A stretch of 64,000 bases of DNA. Origin: Isochrysis galbana. Lineage: Eukaryota > Haptophyta > Isochrysidales > Isochrysidaceae. Below the pieces are notes generated by a model that was not told the DNA's origin, ran no database searches, and saw only the letters and a list, made by a program, of their open reading frames with translations. The position numbers and the translations under genes were made by a program. Location of the stretch: the NCBI GenBank assembly GCA_018136815.1, contig CM030936.1, forward strand, positions 578,831 through 642,830. The letters run 5' to 3'. Every line of letters starts with the position of its first letter. The first letter of the stretch is position 1. Positions 54,159-64,000 of this stretch are shown piece after piece.

Positions 54159-55084
54159 GAACCTACTTTTATAAGTGGGGGTCAATGGGGGCCTCGCGCC
54201 CCCCTCTCTCCATCGCGGACACCCCCCGGGGTGGGCCCGTACAATCAACCCCAGCCCCTGCCCTTTGGCAGGGGCTGGGCAATCAACACTCTGACCCAGA
54301 CCCCTAGTGGGCGCGGGCCGAGACTCGCACTCCCACGCCCAGCATGGGCCTGCCCTCGAGCTGACTCCCCCCCCTCCCCTGGTCGCCAGGCATACAGAGG
54401 CCACTGGGAGGCTCCAATGGCCAGCGTGGCAAGCGTGGGAGAGGCAGGGGGGGCCAGGGGCTGAGCCCCAGCCTCCACTGCCCCCTGAGCTGCCCTTGCT
54501 GGCCCTCTGGGAGCCCCCAAAGGCCCTCTGAGAGCAGGCCGTGGCGCGCCGCATGGCGACGCGCCGCAGGGAGAGGGGCGGAGGAGAATGGAGAGAGGGA
54601 GAGGGGGGAATTTGCGCCCCCCCGATGGAGTGCGGTAAGAAACGGGCCCCGTTTGCGTTAGCAAACGGGCGAAGGGGGGCGGCTGGCGACAGGAGGGGCG
54701 AGAAGAAGGGAGTGGCTCAAGACGTCCCAGTGGCAGGTATCGGGGGGCGCAGTCATTTATTTCTTCGAGGACTGCTCGCGGCGCGAGCTGTAAGGGCCGT
54801 TCTGCTTCACGACGAGAGGTCCCTCCCCCCCCCCCGGTGTTTTTCCCCGGAGAGTCGGCCGGCGTCGACCGGTCCGCCTCAATGGGTTTTCCCTCATTGT
54901 AACTTGTGGGGAGTTACAATGGGAGCCGGGGGTTTGCGAGGGGGGAGATTTGAAGGGATGCATATGTGTATGTGTCTGTGCCATCACTTCAAGGCGTGCG
55001 GGCAGGTGCGCTGAGGGGTGTCGTGATAGTACCGGGCTAGTGGGAGTAGTGGTACTAACGCTCAGTTGTTTTATTATTTTATTA
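54159..55084 (+). mobile_element. R1 family insertion with 16-bp target duplication
   Basis: Begins near GAACCTACTTTTATAAG, contains the R1 block GGGGGCCTCGCGCCCCCCTC, the hairpin CAGCCCCTGCC..GGCAGGGGCTG and GCAGGCCGTGGCGCGCCGCA (also at 21260), and ends in an AT-rich TTGTTTTATTATTTTATTA. It is flanked by direct repeats TACACAGTACCGGCGG at 54143-54158 and 55085-55100. Confidence 0.75.
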
Positions 55085-55099
55085 TACACAGTACCGGCG

Positions 55100-55255
55100 G
55101 TGTGGTGTTAACCCGCTGATGGTACCATGGTACCAACACTTGCAGATTGAGGTGTTAACGCATGTGCCACACCTAGCCAATGGAGGTGTTAACGCAAAGT
55201 GGGTCAACACCGGGTAAACATGAACCCATACGCCCTGGTCCCAGGATGTTCCGTG
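55100..55255 (-). repeat. GTGTTAAC-rich repeat, copy 2 (inverted)
   Basis: Four GGTGTTAACG-type motifs spaced 30-50 bp, followed by TGAACCCATACGCCC, the inverse of the block at 53427. Confidence 0.65.
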
Positions 55256-55412
55256 GGGGGTCTCTCCGCGCCCCGCCACCGCCACCGCCGGTCCGGTCTC
55301 CGTTCCTGACTCTAGCTCGTCGTCGAAGAAAAGTTCCCGAGTCCTCTTTCGCGATGGCCTGCTCTACTACTGTTCGTCAGAAGCGGAAGAGGCTGGGGTA
55401 ACAGATACAAGC

Positions 55413-55693
55413 ATGCGCAAAGGCTGGATCGCTCCGCCTCTCAAAATTCTAAACTCGGTGTCGACCTTCAAACCAGGAGACAGAGTTTGTCATCAAATCC
55501 CTAGCCACGCCAACAAACTTCAGTATCTCCACTCTGGTCCCTACCGAGTAGAAGAAGCGATCTCGGCTACTCGCTACCGTCTACGCGATCTCAAAAATCG
55601 TCAAGTCAAGGATGAAATTCACATCTCGCTCCAATCTTCGTCCGTACTTCACCATCTCCATGCGCCGCGAGTGCGGTAAGAATATTATGAAGT
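55413..55693 (+). mobile_element. Ty3-like integrase C-terminal remnant with LINE-type terminus
   Basis: The frame 55413-55679 reads STFKPGDRVCHQIPS, LQYLHSGPYRVEEAISATRY and RLRDLKNRQVKDEIHIS, the beta-barrel C-terminal part of a chromovirus/Ty3-type integrase (FxPGDxV..GPYxVxxxxxxxxYxL). It runs directly into GCGCCGCGAGTGCGGTAAGA then ATATTATGAAG, the terminus seen at 5797. All upstream integrase and polymerase parts are missing. Confidence 0.65.
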
Positions 55694-55783
55694 TTTCTAA
55701 TAGCCGTGAATAACACCCGCCGACTGGGCCTCTGATCTAGTCTAGCGGTGGACCCATACAAGCAATGCCTCACTAGTTCCCCT

Positions 55784-58700
55784 CTACGTGCTGCCAGCAA
55801 GTTCATCGGCAGTTTCTCGAACCGGGAACATCCCTGCCCCATGCCGTCGCGCTGGTGAGGAGCTCAGCATTTTTGCCTCGTGGGCTCTTTGTACCTCCAA
55901 ATAGGTTGACAAGAGATTGCCGAAGTCCAGTGGCATGCCGCCCGCCTTCTCGCTCGGTACGTCGCTGCCAATGGTCGGCGCGTTGGAACCGTGCGCGGCC
56001 GATGCCTTGCCGCTCCCCTTAGAAACTTTGAAGCCGGAGTTGGCACCATTGCCATTAGAGCGATCGTGCGCATGCAACGCTAGTCGGAAAACACCGAGCT
56101 CGGGAACGGAAGCTAGCCGTGCCTGCCGTGGCATGGGACAGTGAAAATGGCGCGGTGCTACCAGAGAGTGCGCACACTGATTTCGGAGAAGAGTTCGTAG
56201 CAAGGGAAGAGCGGAGCCTACCTGCAAAGTTTGGAATGCTGGAGATTGCGGAAGTAGCATGAGGATGCCGCCAAGAGTTTTGAGCAAGTGAGGGTGATGC
56301 TCGGGCTCGAGCAGATGGAGACGGACCTGAGGGGAGGTGATCCGATCGCAGCGAAGAGCACCTCAGAATCGAATGTGCGCGCACGCGCGTACATACCGAC
56401 GGGTATTAGGGATGAGCTCGAGCGAGTGCCTTGGCAGTGGTGCAGCACTCCCACTCGCGCCCTCCAAGGGGCCAAGGCAGGAGGAGGAAGGGTACGCAAG
56501 GGGGGGGGGGGGGGGGGGGAAGGGGGCTTGCAGGTTGTGTAGCGCACATGCGTAAAAATTGGGCTCTCAAGGAGTTGGACGAGCTTGTCGACTTGCAAGA
56601 GGAATGCGAGCGTCACCTCCATGGTGGCAAATTGGGAGATGAGGCACGCTGCGTGCTCATATGCCTGCGTGATGTCCAAAGTAGAGCCGGCGTGTTGGTC
56701 CGAGAATAAGCGATTCGCACGCTTGTATATACTAGCGGTGCGGGAATGGCGCGCTTCCACGAGCGCCTTTGATGAGACAAGCGCCGTCGGCATCATTATG
56801 ACCACAACCTAGTCACGTACCTGCGCGACCAAGCACATAGATAGGAGAGAAACCGGGCTGTGGCACCACGCCGGGTAAAGAGTCCGTAAGAGGTCTGCAC
56901 CATCCGCATCAGTCACTCCGCGTTTTAAGTGGACTCGTAGCTTGAGCGCCTTTTGAGCAAGGGGAGAGCTCGGTCAGCTAGAGGGCAGCCTTGCGTTGAG
57001 CAGGTGGTGGTGGCGAACGCAACATCGAACCAGCCACCATACGCCCTTATGACAGTCTCGTTCCCTTCCACTTTTGGGTCCATTTAGGCACAGTCTGACA
57101 AGGATGTGTGGCAAGCCACGAAGATAGGCGTTGCAGGCATAAACTCGCCTCAGGGGATGTGAGTAAGATGATGTTGAGCGACTCAATCATTTGCGAGGCA
57201 AAGTCCAGATCCTCTTCAGCAGTTAGCCCCTGGCAACAAGAATTCCATGAGTGGGTGGATACGAATGCACCGAGGACTGCCACGCGCCTTATGCATCCAA
57301 GTCCGCAGGCGACCGCGAAAGCAACACCTCCCAATCCCGGCCTTAAAAAGTTCTAGCGCACAAGGTTGCCGCCAATGCCAGTGGGCCCCTTTCGGCTGAA
57401 ATACTATGGCGTGCAGTCATGACAACTGACCTGAGCCAATGTGACAAAGAGGTTGCTAGGCTCGAGAAGCTCGCAGAGCTGCCGCACGATGAGCGCACCC
57501 CTAGAATCGGCGAACGTGGGAGGTCGTTATGAGAATTCGGCGCGTTGTGCGTTTTGAAACCGGCGTGCCGCCAACGGGTTTGCATGCCGGATCCGGAATG
57601 TCGCTCAAGTGCACTTCCGTGCTTCCTAAGTAGTTGATTGCCCGGAAGAATTACGATTTCCTAAACTTTGGCCATCCGGACCTGCGCTCCAGAATCGACC
57701 TTTCATCTCTGAGTAGAGTAAGCAAGTGAGCACAGAATGGCCGAAGCCGAGAAGCGTCGGGCACCATTCGTGCCAGCGCCTCAAGATCTAGACGAACCAC
57801 CTGCAATAGCCAGAGGTGAGCCGAGCCACAAGGTGAGCTGCGCCACAAGGGTTCAGATATCCAAGGGGGGCAAGCGTCAGCGGATCTCTAATGAAAGCAA
57901 GTGAATAGACACCGCAGTTGCAGGCCAATCGGTTGACTATGAGCACAGCCGTCACCTCTTCAGAGGGGTTGCACAGGCAGCGAAAGAGCGGCGGCCACAA
58001 TTTAGGCGCGAGTTCCATCACGGCTGCAGGCGCTTTTCGAAGAAGCATGTGTGTCCACTGCAAGGTTGCGAGGAGAGTAGGGACGTACTGCGACGAGAAG
58101 TGCGAGGTGAGGGCGAGCAGGACTGCAGGGATCTCGACGTGGGCTTCGTGTGACTAAGAATGCAGAGGAGAAGTCATCATTGGGGCCTAGACGTCCACGT
58201 TGTAAGGCGACCATGCTTTGCCGGCGAGCCGCTAGCAGCACGTGCGGGTGTTCTACTAGTTAGGGTAAGTCACGGGGATGCGATGTACAGTTACAAAATC
58301 GTGTCTGCCGATGCTCCTTCACCTGGTGTATTAAGTCCCTGAGTGTTGCATCAGCGCGCGAAGCGGCCTCTCGGATTTCTTCCTCGGGATGAGAGAGAGA
58401 CGAAAGCACAGGGTCTAGGATCTGAAGAAAGTAGGTGTGGAGCCTTGAACGATGCAGACATCGCATTTGCATCTTCAGAAACGGTCTAGATGGGCCCTCG
58501 AGGCGCGCGCGACCCTTGCACATACAAAGCTTGGCGGTTGGAGCATGGGCGGTGCGGTGAGCACCTGTGCGCAAAAGGGGAGCATCTGTGCCTCCGCGTG
58601 CGCAATAAGCGGGTGCAACCACGTGATTGCTGTAAGTCGAGTGAAACGATCGTAGGAAGAACAGTGGCTCACAAGTACATGGACGATGGGCGCGTACGAG

Positions 58701-60579
58701 ACGTCCCTGGAACCCAAGAGAGGCGGAAGGGAATGTATCTGACTAAGATAGGCATGGGACTTGATGAGGTGTAACGAGTGGACGGAGAGTGCTGCCAATG
58801 GCCAAAATACGACGAGCAAAATCCCGGAGATAGTGAGATGGCCCCGCTTGGGCACGCGAAGCCCCACGGCGCACGCACTCTGCGTCTCGTATCTCCCTCA
58901 AAAAATCCGATAGGACTGAAAATGTCTGCTGGCGGATCTCCTTATTAGCGTCGGCGAGCATATGGAAGAGTCCGTCGAAGAAGACGGGTAGATGCGAGAG
59001 CATGTCCAAGTCGGGCACCTGTGTCTCGCATAGGGCCACGAGATGAGCGGATTGTGAAGATGAGCCCTTGCCTGCGCGCCGGGCCGACTGCCCCGAAATA
59101 TCGGGTGGGATGACGAATACGCAAGTGCGGACCAATGAGGGCTGTGCACAATGGGATTCTTCTCACCGACTCGAGCGTCGATATCCAGCCGACGAGAAAC
59201 TGGCGTGAAAACGGGTTTGAGACGTAGATTCGTTCGCCTAACAATCCATGGCAAATGCGCTCAGGCATGACCACCGGGGCCCTTTAACACTGCACGCAGC
59301 GCCAGCCATAGCATGCAGGCTGTGCGTTGAGGCCCTGTGACCATTCTACCTAGTAACGGCATGAAGGCGTCCATATCAAAGGCGTCGCTCTCAGTGACAA
59401 CATCCTTCATCAAGCGGTCGAGGAGCTGCATGCCGTTTTGGACCTGCAAACCGCAATGGTGACATGCTGATGTTGTCAGAGAGCCGTCAGGCAGGGAGTT
59501 GGGCGGCTGCGAGACGTCATGACGACGACATCAAAGATTCGCCCCGCAAGACAAAGGCCACCTCAACGACCCCATCCTATGTGGATAGCGCCGGGACTTG
59601 ATTCCGACGTCCCACCTGTACATCCGTATCTGCAGAAAGTTTGAAGAGCCCATCAAAAATGGCATTGATGTGTGCGACACAGGACGACCTAGCCACCTTG
59701 GCGATGTTGTAAAGTGCCTCACAGGCGGTGTAACGAACTCTGGCGTCGGGGTCGGAGAAGGCCGAGAGTACGGGAGGGAGCAACTAAGGACAAAGCGGGA
59801 GGCACCAAGGGGGTCAAAGGATAGATCTGTTCCAGTATAAGAACACGTTGAGCGCACATGCAAGCAAGAGAACAGCAGATAGACTGAGACTTTATGTACA
59901 GCCTCTCAGCATGCATGTTGGGGCGAATAAGAAGGCGCGGGGTCCTTCCTCGATTTGCCTCTGACCGAAGCCCGGACAACAGAGCTCCAAGCATCTCTCA
60001 CACGGCCTTGTGCCAACACTACCTGCGGCAGCATTGGTCCGACATCCTGTCTCAGCCCGATGGCAGTCCCTGAGAGCGCATGCAAAGCGCCTTTGCGTAC
60101 ATTGGCTTGAGCAGATTGCGCAAGCTCCGTCGCTAGCTGCTTCACCACAGAATTTATCTTTTCATGCTGGCCAGCCTACATAAGGTGGAGACTAGAGATG
60201 AGTTTGCACAGATTCACAGTAGGGAGTGGGTTCCGTCGAAGCGCATATGAGCGATGACATTCCGCAGCATGATGGAGCATCCCGTCCCCGACGCCCTACG
60301 CCCCTAGCGCTCAGACAGCTCGCGCAGGCTCGCCATGTTGTCCCAAATGCGCTAAGAGAGGCTCTTTGGCCCCACGTGTCCATGTGCGGCGCTGGAGCTA
60401 CGGCGGCTTCCACAGGACGACGGGTCGGCTCTGATTGCCCGTGCGCCCCCCTCCCTCCACCACCCGATCCCGTTCACCTCGCGCAGCTCGCGCACGAGCG
60501 CCTCGACCTCGAGTGCCGCATGCTTTCGCTTCTCGTACTCCTTCTGGCCGAGTGAGCGGATGGTTGATGCAGGCAGCAT
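55784..60579 (-). CDS. VAC14: VAC14 homologue, HEAT-repeat scaffold of the PIKfyve/Fab1 complex, ~15 exons
   Basis: Scaffold that holds the PI3P 5-kinase Fab1/PIKfyve and the phosphatase Fig4 on endo-lysosomal membranes to make PI(3,5)P2. Exons run from 60579 ([20 protein letters not shown]) through 60175-60023 ([20 protein letters not shown]), 59783-59616 ([20 protein letters not shown]), 59443-59350 ([17 protein letters not shown]) and ~59240 ([20 protein letters not shown]). Then come [18 protein letters not shown] near 58970, [16 protein letters not shown] near 58640, [20 protein letters not shown] near 57190, [17 protein letters not shown] near 56600 and [20 protein letters not shown] near 56260. 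The last exon ends ADELAGST at 55784. These cover the Fab1-binding N-terminal and Fig4-binding C-terminal regions in family order. Checked junctions keep frame. Introns carry poly-G. Confidence 0.93.
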
Positions 60580-60900
60580 TGAAGGGAGGGGGGCGGGCGG
60601 GGCGGGCGGGCGGGCGGGGAATAAAGGGTGGTTGGGGTGGTTAGGGGGGAGGGGGGGAATGTGGTAGCGGGGCACTGGGCTGCGTGCAGAGGGCCAGGCT
60701 GAGCGGGCGCAGTGGGGAGCGGGGGGGGGGAGGGGGGAGGGGGCGGGGAGGGGAGCGAGAGAAGGGCGGGAGAGTGGGCGGGAGGAGTATCAGAAGAAAG
60801 AAGAGGCCAAACCCAAGATGAGGAGAGAGAGAAAGAAGATGGACGAAAGAGGAACATACAGAGAGAGAAGGAGGAGAAGGAGAAGAGAGGGGGAAGAGGG
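60580..60900 (-). repeat. Pyrimidine tract (coding strand) upstream of VAC14
   Basis: G/A-rich on the plus strand, hence C/T-rich on the VAC14 coding strand, reaching the start codon. Confidence 0.65.
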
Positions 60901-60904
60901 AGGG

Positions 60905-61105
60905 CGTCAGAGTTTTATTGTTGTGTTAGTATAACCTTAGTGCTGCGGGACCGTAGCCCTTCGACGGCAACGGAGCAACGGAACCCCTCCCTCGCGAAGG
61001 GGGTGTACGCGGTTGGCGCATGGCTCGTCCGGTGTATGTGGCTAGGAATGCTAGCTAACAAGATGTCATACGACGCTATAAGTTCTAACATGGTACCCCT
61101 TAGGT
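60905..61105 (-). repeat. Interspersed ~190-bp repeat, copy 3 (inverted)
   Basis: Reverse complement matches 9285-9465 most closely (AACTTATAGCGTCGTATGAC, CCGTTGCCGTCGAAGGGCTA). Lies 330 bp upstream of VAC14. Confidence 0.75.
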
Positions 61106-61214
61106 GTTGATTTGTGATGTGGAAGTAGAGCTCTTTGAACAATCGTTTGTTGCGCAGGGACGAAGTAGAATTCCCAGTCGTCATAATAGAAGAACGGAAG
61201 GTGTTTAGATAAAA

Positions 61215-61672
61215 AAAACTTCTGAAGATTCAGGGCTACTCGCCTACTAGCTATGGGTCACACCTTTGCCTTTGCTCTCTACAGCGCCCTTAGTTTCCCT
61301 CCCTCCACCTCTTCCCCTGCCCCCCTTTATTCCTTTTTCTTCGGTTTCCGGGGTCCGGCCTCGGTGCACTACTTGAGGCCTGGTTCGGAGTGTGGGGTTC
61401 GGGCAGGCCTTTTGAGTTTGTCGATATTTCCTTGTGTGTCTATCCGTCTAAGTCTTATTTGTTATGGTTATGTCCGGGTCCTAATGTCTCTAGTATCAGT
61501 TTTGGATGGCGTGCCAAAGCTTCAAGTGCTTTGGTTGTCTTGCTCCTTGATCTCCTCGACGGCGTAAACGTAAACGATCCCCAGCTTGGTGGTTAGCTCC
61601 ACTAACTCCGCACTGGGCCTAAGTCCGCCTTTGCCTTTGTCGTTCCTATTGAAGATGGGTCTCAAGTCGTTC
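61215..61672 (-). mobile_element. 5'-truncated LINE 3' end with 18-bp target duplication
   Basis: On the minus strand the element ends GAATCTTCAGAAG and Ts. Direct repeats GAAGGTGTTTAGATAAAA flank it at 61197-61214 and 61673-61690. The body matches 31734-31977 and 29320-29486. Only 3'UTR and perhaps a little of the ORF2 end remain. Confidence 0.9.
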
Positions 61673-61729
61673 GAAGGTGTTTAGATAAAAGTTCCCGTTC
61701 ACCTGAGGCGACTGTGATTCGCTGCTGCA

Positions 61730-62065
61730 CCATTCGGCCGCCCCCCCGCGCGGGGGGGGAAGAGGCCAGCAGTTCGTCCGTCCGCGAGCGCCCAGCGGAG
61801 GGCTTCCCCCACGCCCCCCCCCCCCCTCTCGCGAGGTGGGGCGAGAGGAGGGAGGCCTCATCGGCTTTCCCCCCGCGCGGAGAACGGCGGGCGGAGTCGT
61901 CCCCGGAGCCCTTTTCTTGCGGGGGATATTTCCCCCCGCGCGGGGAACGCTCGGCGGTTCTTCTTCCTGGTGCGTGGGCGGGCCTTTTGGTGGTCTCCCC
62001 GCGCCGGGGGGGAATTGCAGCTTCCTGACGGTGCCCCGCGGCGTTTTCCCCGCGCGGGGGACGAT
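61730..62065. repeat. Array of CG-rich palindromes with ~65-bp spacing
   Basis: Cores of the type TTTCCCCCCGCGCGGGGAAC occur near 61738, 61866, 61928, 61996 and 62045, with a diverged one near 61825. They are separated by unrelated ~45-bp sequence. Both strands stay open across most of the array (plus 61714-62028, minus 61662-62174), probably from composition. Confidence 0.7.
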
Positions 62066-62199
62066 CTGCGAATCCTGGAAATCGCCCGCGGCGGGCGCGA
62101 GCCATCAATAGCGGGGCAGACTTGGGGATCAGACTTGGGGCTATTAGCCACAAGGACTGGCAACACCTTCCCAAAAGGCCTAACTAACATGTTTGAGGG

Positions 62200-62350
62200 T
62201 GTTAGTTAGTGGATTTCAGCTAATGCGGGTGTATGTAAGGTGTTAGGGGCGGAAACAGCGAACGTGTTAGGAAGGTGTTAGGGCATATTTATTCAGGGGC
62301 GTTAGCACTGTTTGGGGTGTTAACATGTTAACACACATTCGAACACACTC
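62200..62350 (+). repeat. GTGTTAG/GTGTTAAC-rich stretch
   Basis: Repeated GTGTTAG, GTGTTAGG and a GTGTTAACATGTTAACAC palindrome. Similar islands are at 4411-4560, 53414-53580 and 55100-55255. Confidence 0.6.
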
Positions 62351-62394
62351 ACACCTATATCTATATATATATCTTCCCTGCGGGGAGCGTGGAA

Positions 62395-62470
62395 CGCGCG
62401 TCAATTTGGCATCAACCTTGAAGTCACGCCGCCTTGGCCGCGTCAATTTGGCATCAACCTTGAAGTCACT
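62395..62470 (+). repeat. 43-bp tandem duplication
   Basis: CGCGTCAATTTGGCATCAAC(CTTGAAGTCAC) occurs at 62395 and 62438. The stretch 62470-63149 shows no convincing gene. Confidence 0.85.
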
Positions 62471-63149
62471 TCCAGCAAGGAGAATTCCCTTCCGCTGGCG
62501 CTTAGTTGATTTGTTGATCATGACTTCCTTTTAAGCTCATGGTCGCCCACCGCATAAGCTTTACACACTGACGGACCACATGGGCCACCCGCAATAGGAG
62601 TGGTGGAAAGCATAATCGTTGAAAGAAATGAGTGAGTGGCACCGGGGCTAGCACTAGGCAGCAAGACCGAGCGGCAGGAGGCACCGCCCAACACCACACC
62701 ACACCAACACCAATACACGTTGCTGCACGATGACTTGCAGCAAGCTCCCAGCCCAGAGGCGAGAGAGGGCTGCTAGCATGGGTAAGTGGTGCCGGCGTCG
62801 GAAAGACAAAAGAGTGTGTCGCCGCCGCCTCTTGGACTTCACATTATGCAAGGATGCGAACTTTTGGATCCACTTAATAAGAAGAGACCATGCAATCGAG
62901 CGCGTCCAGCGCGTATCCATACCTCTCACAATGACTCGACGATCGAGCCCTCATTATTCTGGCAATGTCCGATGCGGCGCAAGTACCTAGCGGGAACTCA
63001 TTAAGGCGAGAAAACTTCCCCAAAGAGTGGAGAACGGAGGAGGAGGGGAGTGAGGGAAGCAGCCGAATCCTTTTGTGCGACTCGAGTCCTCATCCACACT
63101 CGCCATACGACAGACGCCGTTGCCGGACACTAACAATTATCGTTCCCCT

Positions 63150-64000
63150 TCAGGATTTTCTCCGCCCCGACCCGCGGCTGGCGGTGAGAGATACGATCTC
63201 CACCTCGACGCGACCTTGGGACGCATCGACCGACCTTAGCCGCACTCGCACTGGGCGGCCGGGCTGCAATCCCACGTGCTGACTTCCTCGGCCACGTCCG
63301 CGCCCTCGACCTTGCGCAGTGCCGCGTGCGGTCGACGGCGTGCCACCACCAACCTGTACGCCACCAGCTCTTGAGTCTCGTTGATCAGCTCCGTCGCCCA
63401 CATCACCCCATTTGGCGTAAGCCGTCACGCCATCCACGCCATCGATTCTCACCACGACCTCTGGTCTCCTGTCGCTATCTCCAACCCGGGGAGGCATCAC
63501 CTTCACAATCTTCGCATCAAGCTCGGTGTATCGAATGGAGCCAAAGCGCCGGCGGCCTCCTGCGCTATGAACGGCCTGTTGCGCGTACACTTCCTCAAGA
63601 TCACGAAGACCAGCGATAGAGCGCGCACCCGCCTGCGAGGCGACGAAAGAAAGTGCTGAATGAGTTGGATGCGAATAGGTCGCCGTGGTGGGGTACGAAT
63701 AGTGTGACGCGACATTCACATGCGGGCCACAATTCTACCGGGGTGTCTTGATATCGTCTTGAGCGAGGACACGGAACGATGCTCGCGTACACAAGGCGCG
63801 CAAGGGGCCAAAATCCACACCTGCTGAGCCTCAACGCTCGATCGGATTTCTGCAGACCGCCGCTTGATCCAAAGCTCCAGCGCTGCGACTTCACCAATGG
63901 GCATGCCCCTTTCTCCCGTTAATGCAGCCCCAAGTTGCCGCTGTGCGATAAGATCCGCATATCGCCGAAGCGGAGCGGTGGCAATCCTCTGGTGCTCAGC
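63150..64000 (-). CDS. RNase II/R family (RNB) exoribonuclease, C-terminal part, partial at window edge
   Basis: 3'-5' exoribonuclease of RNA decay; only the end is in the window. Reading inward from 64000 the minus strand encodes IATAPLRRYADLIAQRQLGA, the signature end of the RNB catalytic domain (S/A-P-L/I-RRYxDL). EVAALELWIKRRSAEIRS then leads to a CAG|GTGTGG donor at about 63820. After an intron, an acceptor near 63642 (CTCGCAG) leads to AGARSIAGLRDLEEVYAQQA, IVKVMPPRVGDSDRRPEVVV and a Gly/Arg-rich insert. The final PVRVRLRSVDASQGRVEVEI is an S1/OB-fold-like strand pattern, before the stop at 63150. Whether it is a Dis3-like, Rrp44-like or organellar RNase R-type enzyme cannot be decided from this part. 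Confidence 0.85.

Noticed and set aside
61730-62065. CRISPR-like layout of repeats and spacers
   Set aside because: Repeats are degenerate palindromes, no cas genes are present, and the window is eukaryotic nuclear DNA.

Overview
The window is nuclear DNA of a GC-rich eukaryote, most likely a microbial alga; a haptophyte-like lineage is my guess, not something the sequence proves. Genes are broken by short introns (about 60-250 nt, mostly GT-AG, often CAG|GT). A fused chorismate mutase/prephenate dehydratase points to a phenylalanine-making organism. Low-complexity CT/GA tracts and poly-G runs are everywhere. There is a 100-base assembly gap (Ns) at 18601-18700. I saw no rRNA or tRNA gene.

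Layout. 0-6 kb: retrotransposon fragments and a foldback structure enclosing a small gene. 6.2-8.6 kb (-): chorismate mutase-prephenate dehydratase fusion. 9.8-10.7 kb (+): GYF-domain protein. 12.9-20 kb (+): large chromatin-reader protein (PHD, PLU-1-like repeats, PHD, Tudor-like end) resembling a KDM5 without its JmjC domain. 20.7-22 kb: interspersed repeat. 22.8-24.9 kb (+): MOB1. 26.6-29.5 kb: a LINE with a twin-priming type inversion. 30-30.7 kb (-) and 34-34.8 kb (+): unknown genes. 32.7 kb: a small MITE with 8-bp target duplication. 36.2-38 kb (+): acidic protein of unknown function. 38.3-42.3 kb: DNA transposon bounded by TTAA with a 951-aa CXC-domain transposase. 42.8-43.6 kb (+): two-membrane-segment protein. 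45.9-48.3 kb (+): COX10. 49.6-52.5 kb (-): coiled-coil protein with a C1q-like end. 55.8-60.6 kb (-): VAC14. 63.1-64 kb (-): C-terminal part of an RNase II/R (RNB) family exoribonuclease running off the window.

The host genes are unrelated housekeeping and regulatory functions (aromatic amino acids, heme A, Hippo/mitotic-exit signalling, phosphoinositide control, chromatin, RNA decay); there is no operon-like unit. Between them lies a dense mobile-element landscape: at least two LINE 3'-end types that finish in a T-run on the coding strand, three other interspersed repeat families, a Ty3-like integrase remnant, a TTAA transposon and foldback DNA. Most host genes are preceded by a long pyrimidine tract on their coding strand.
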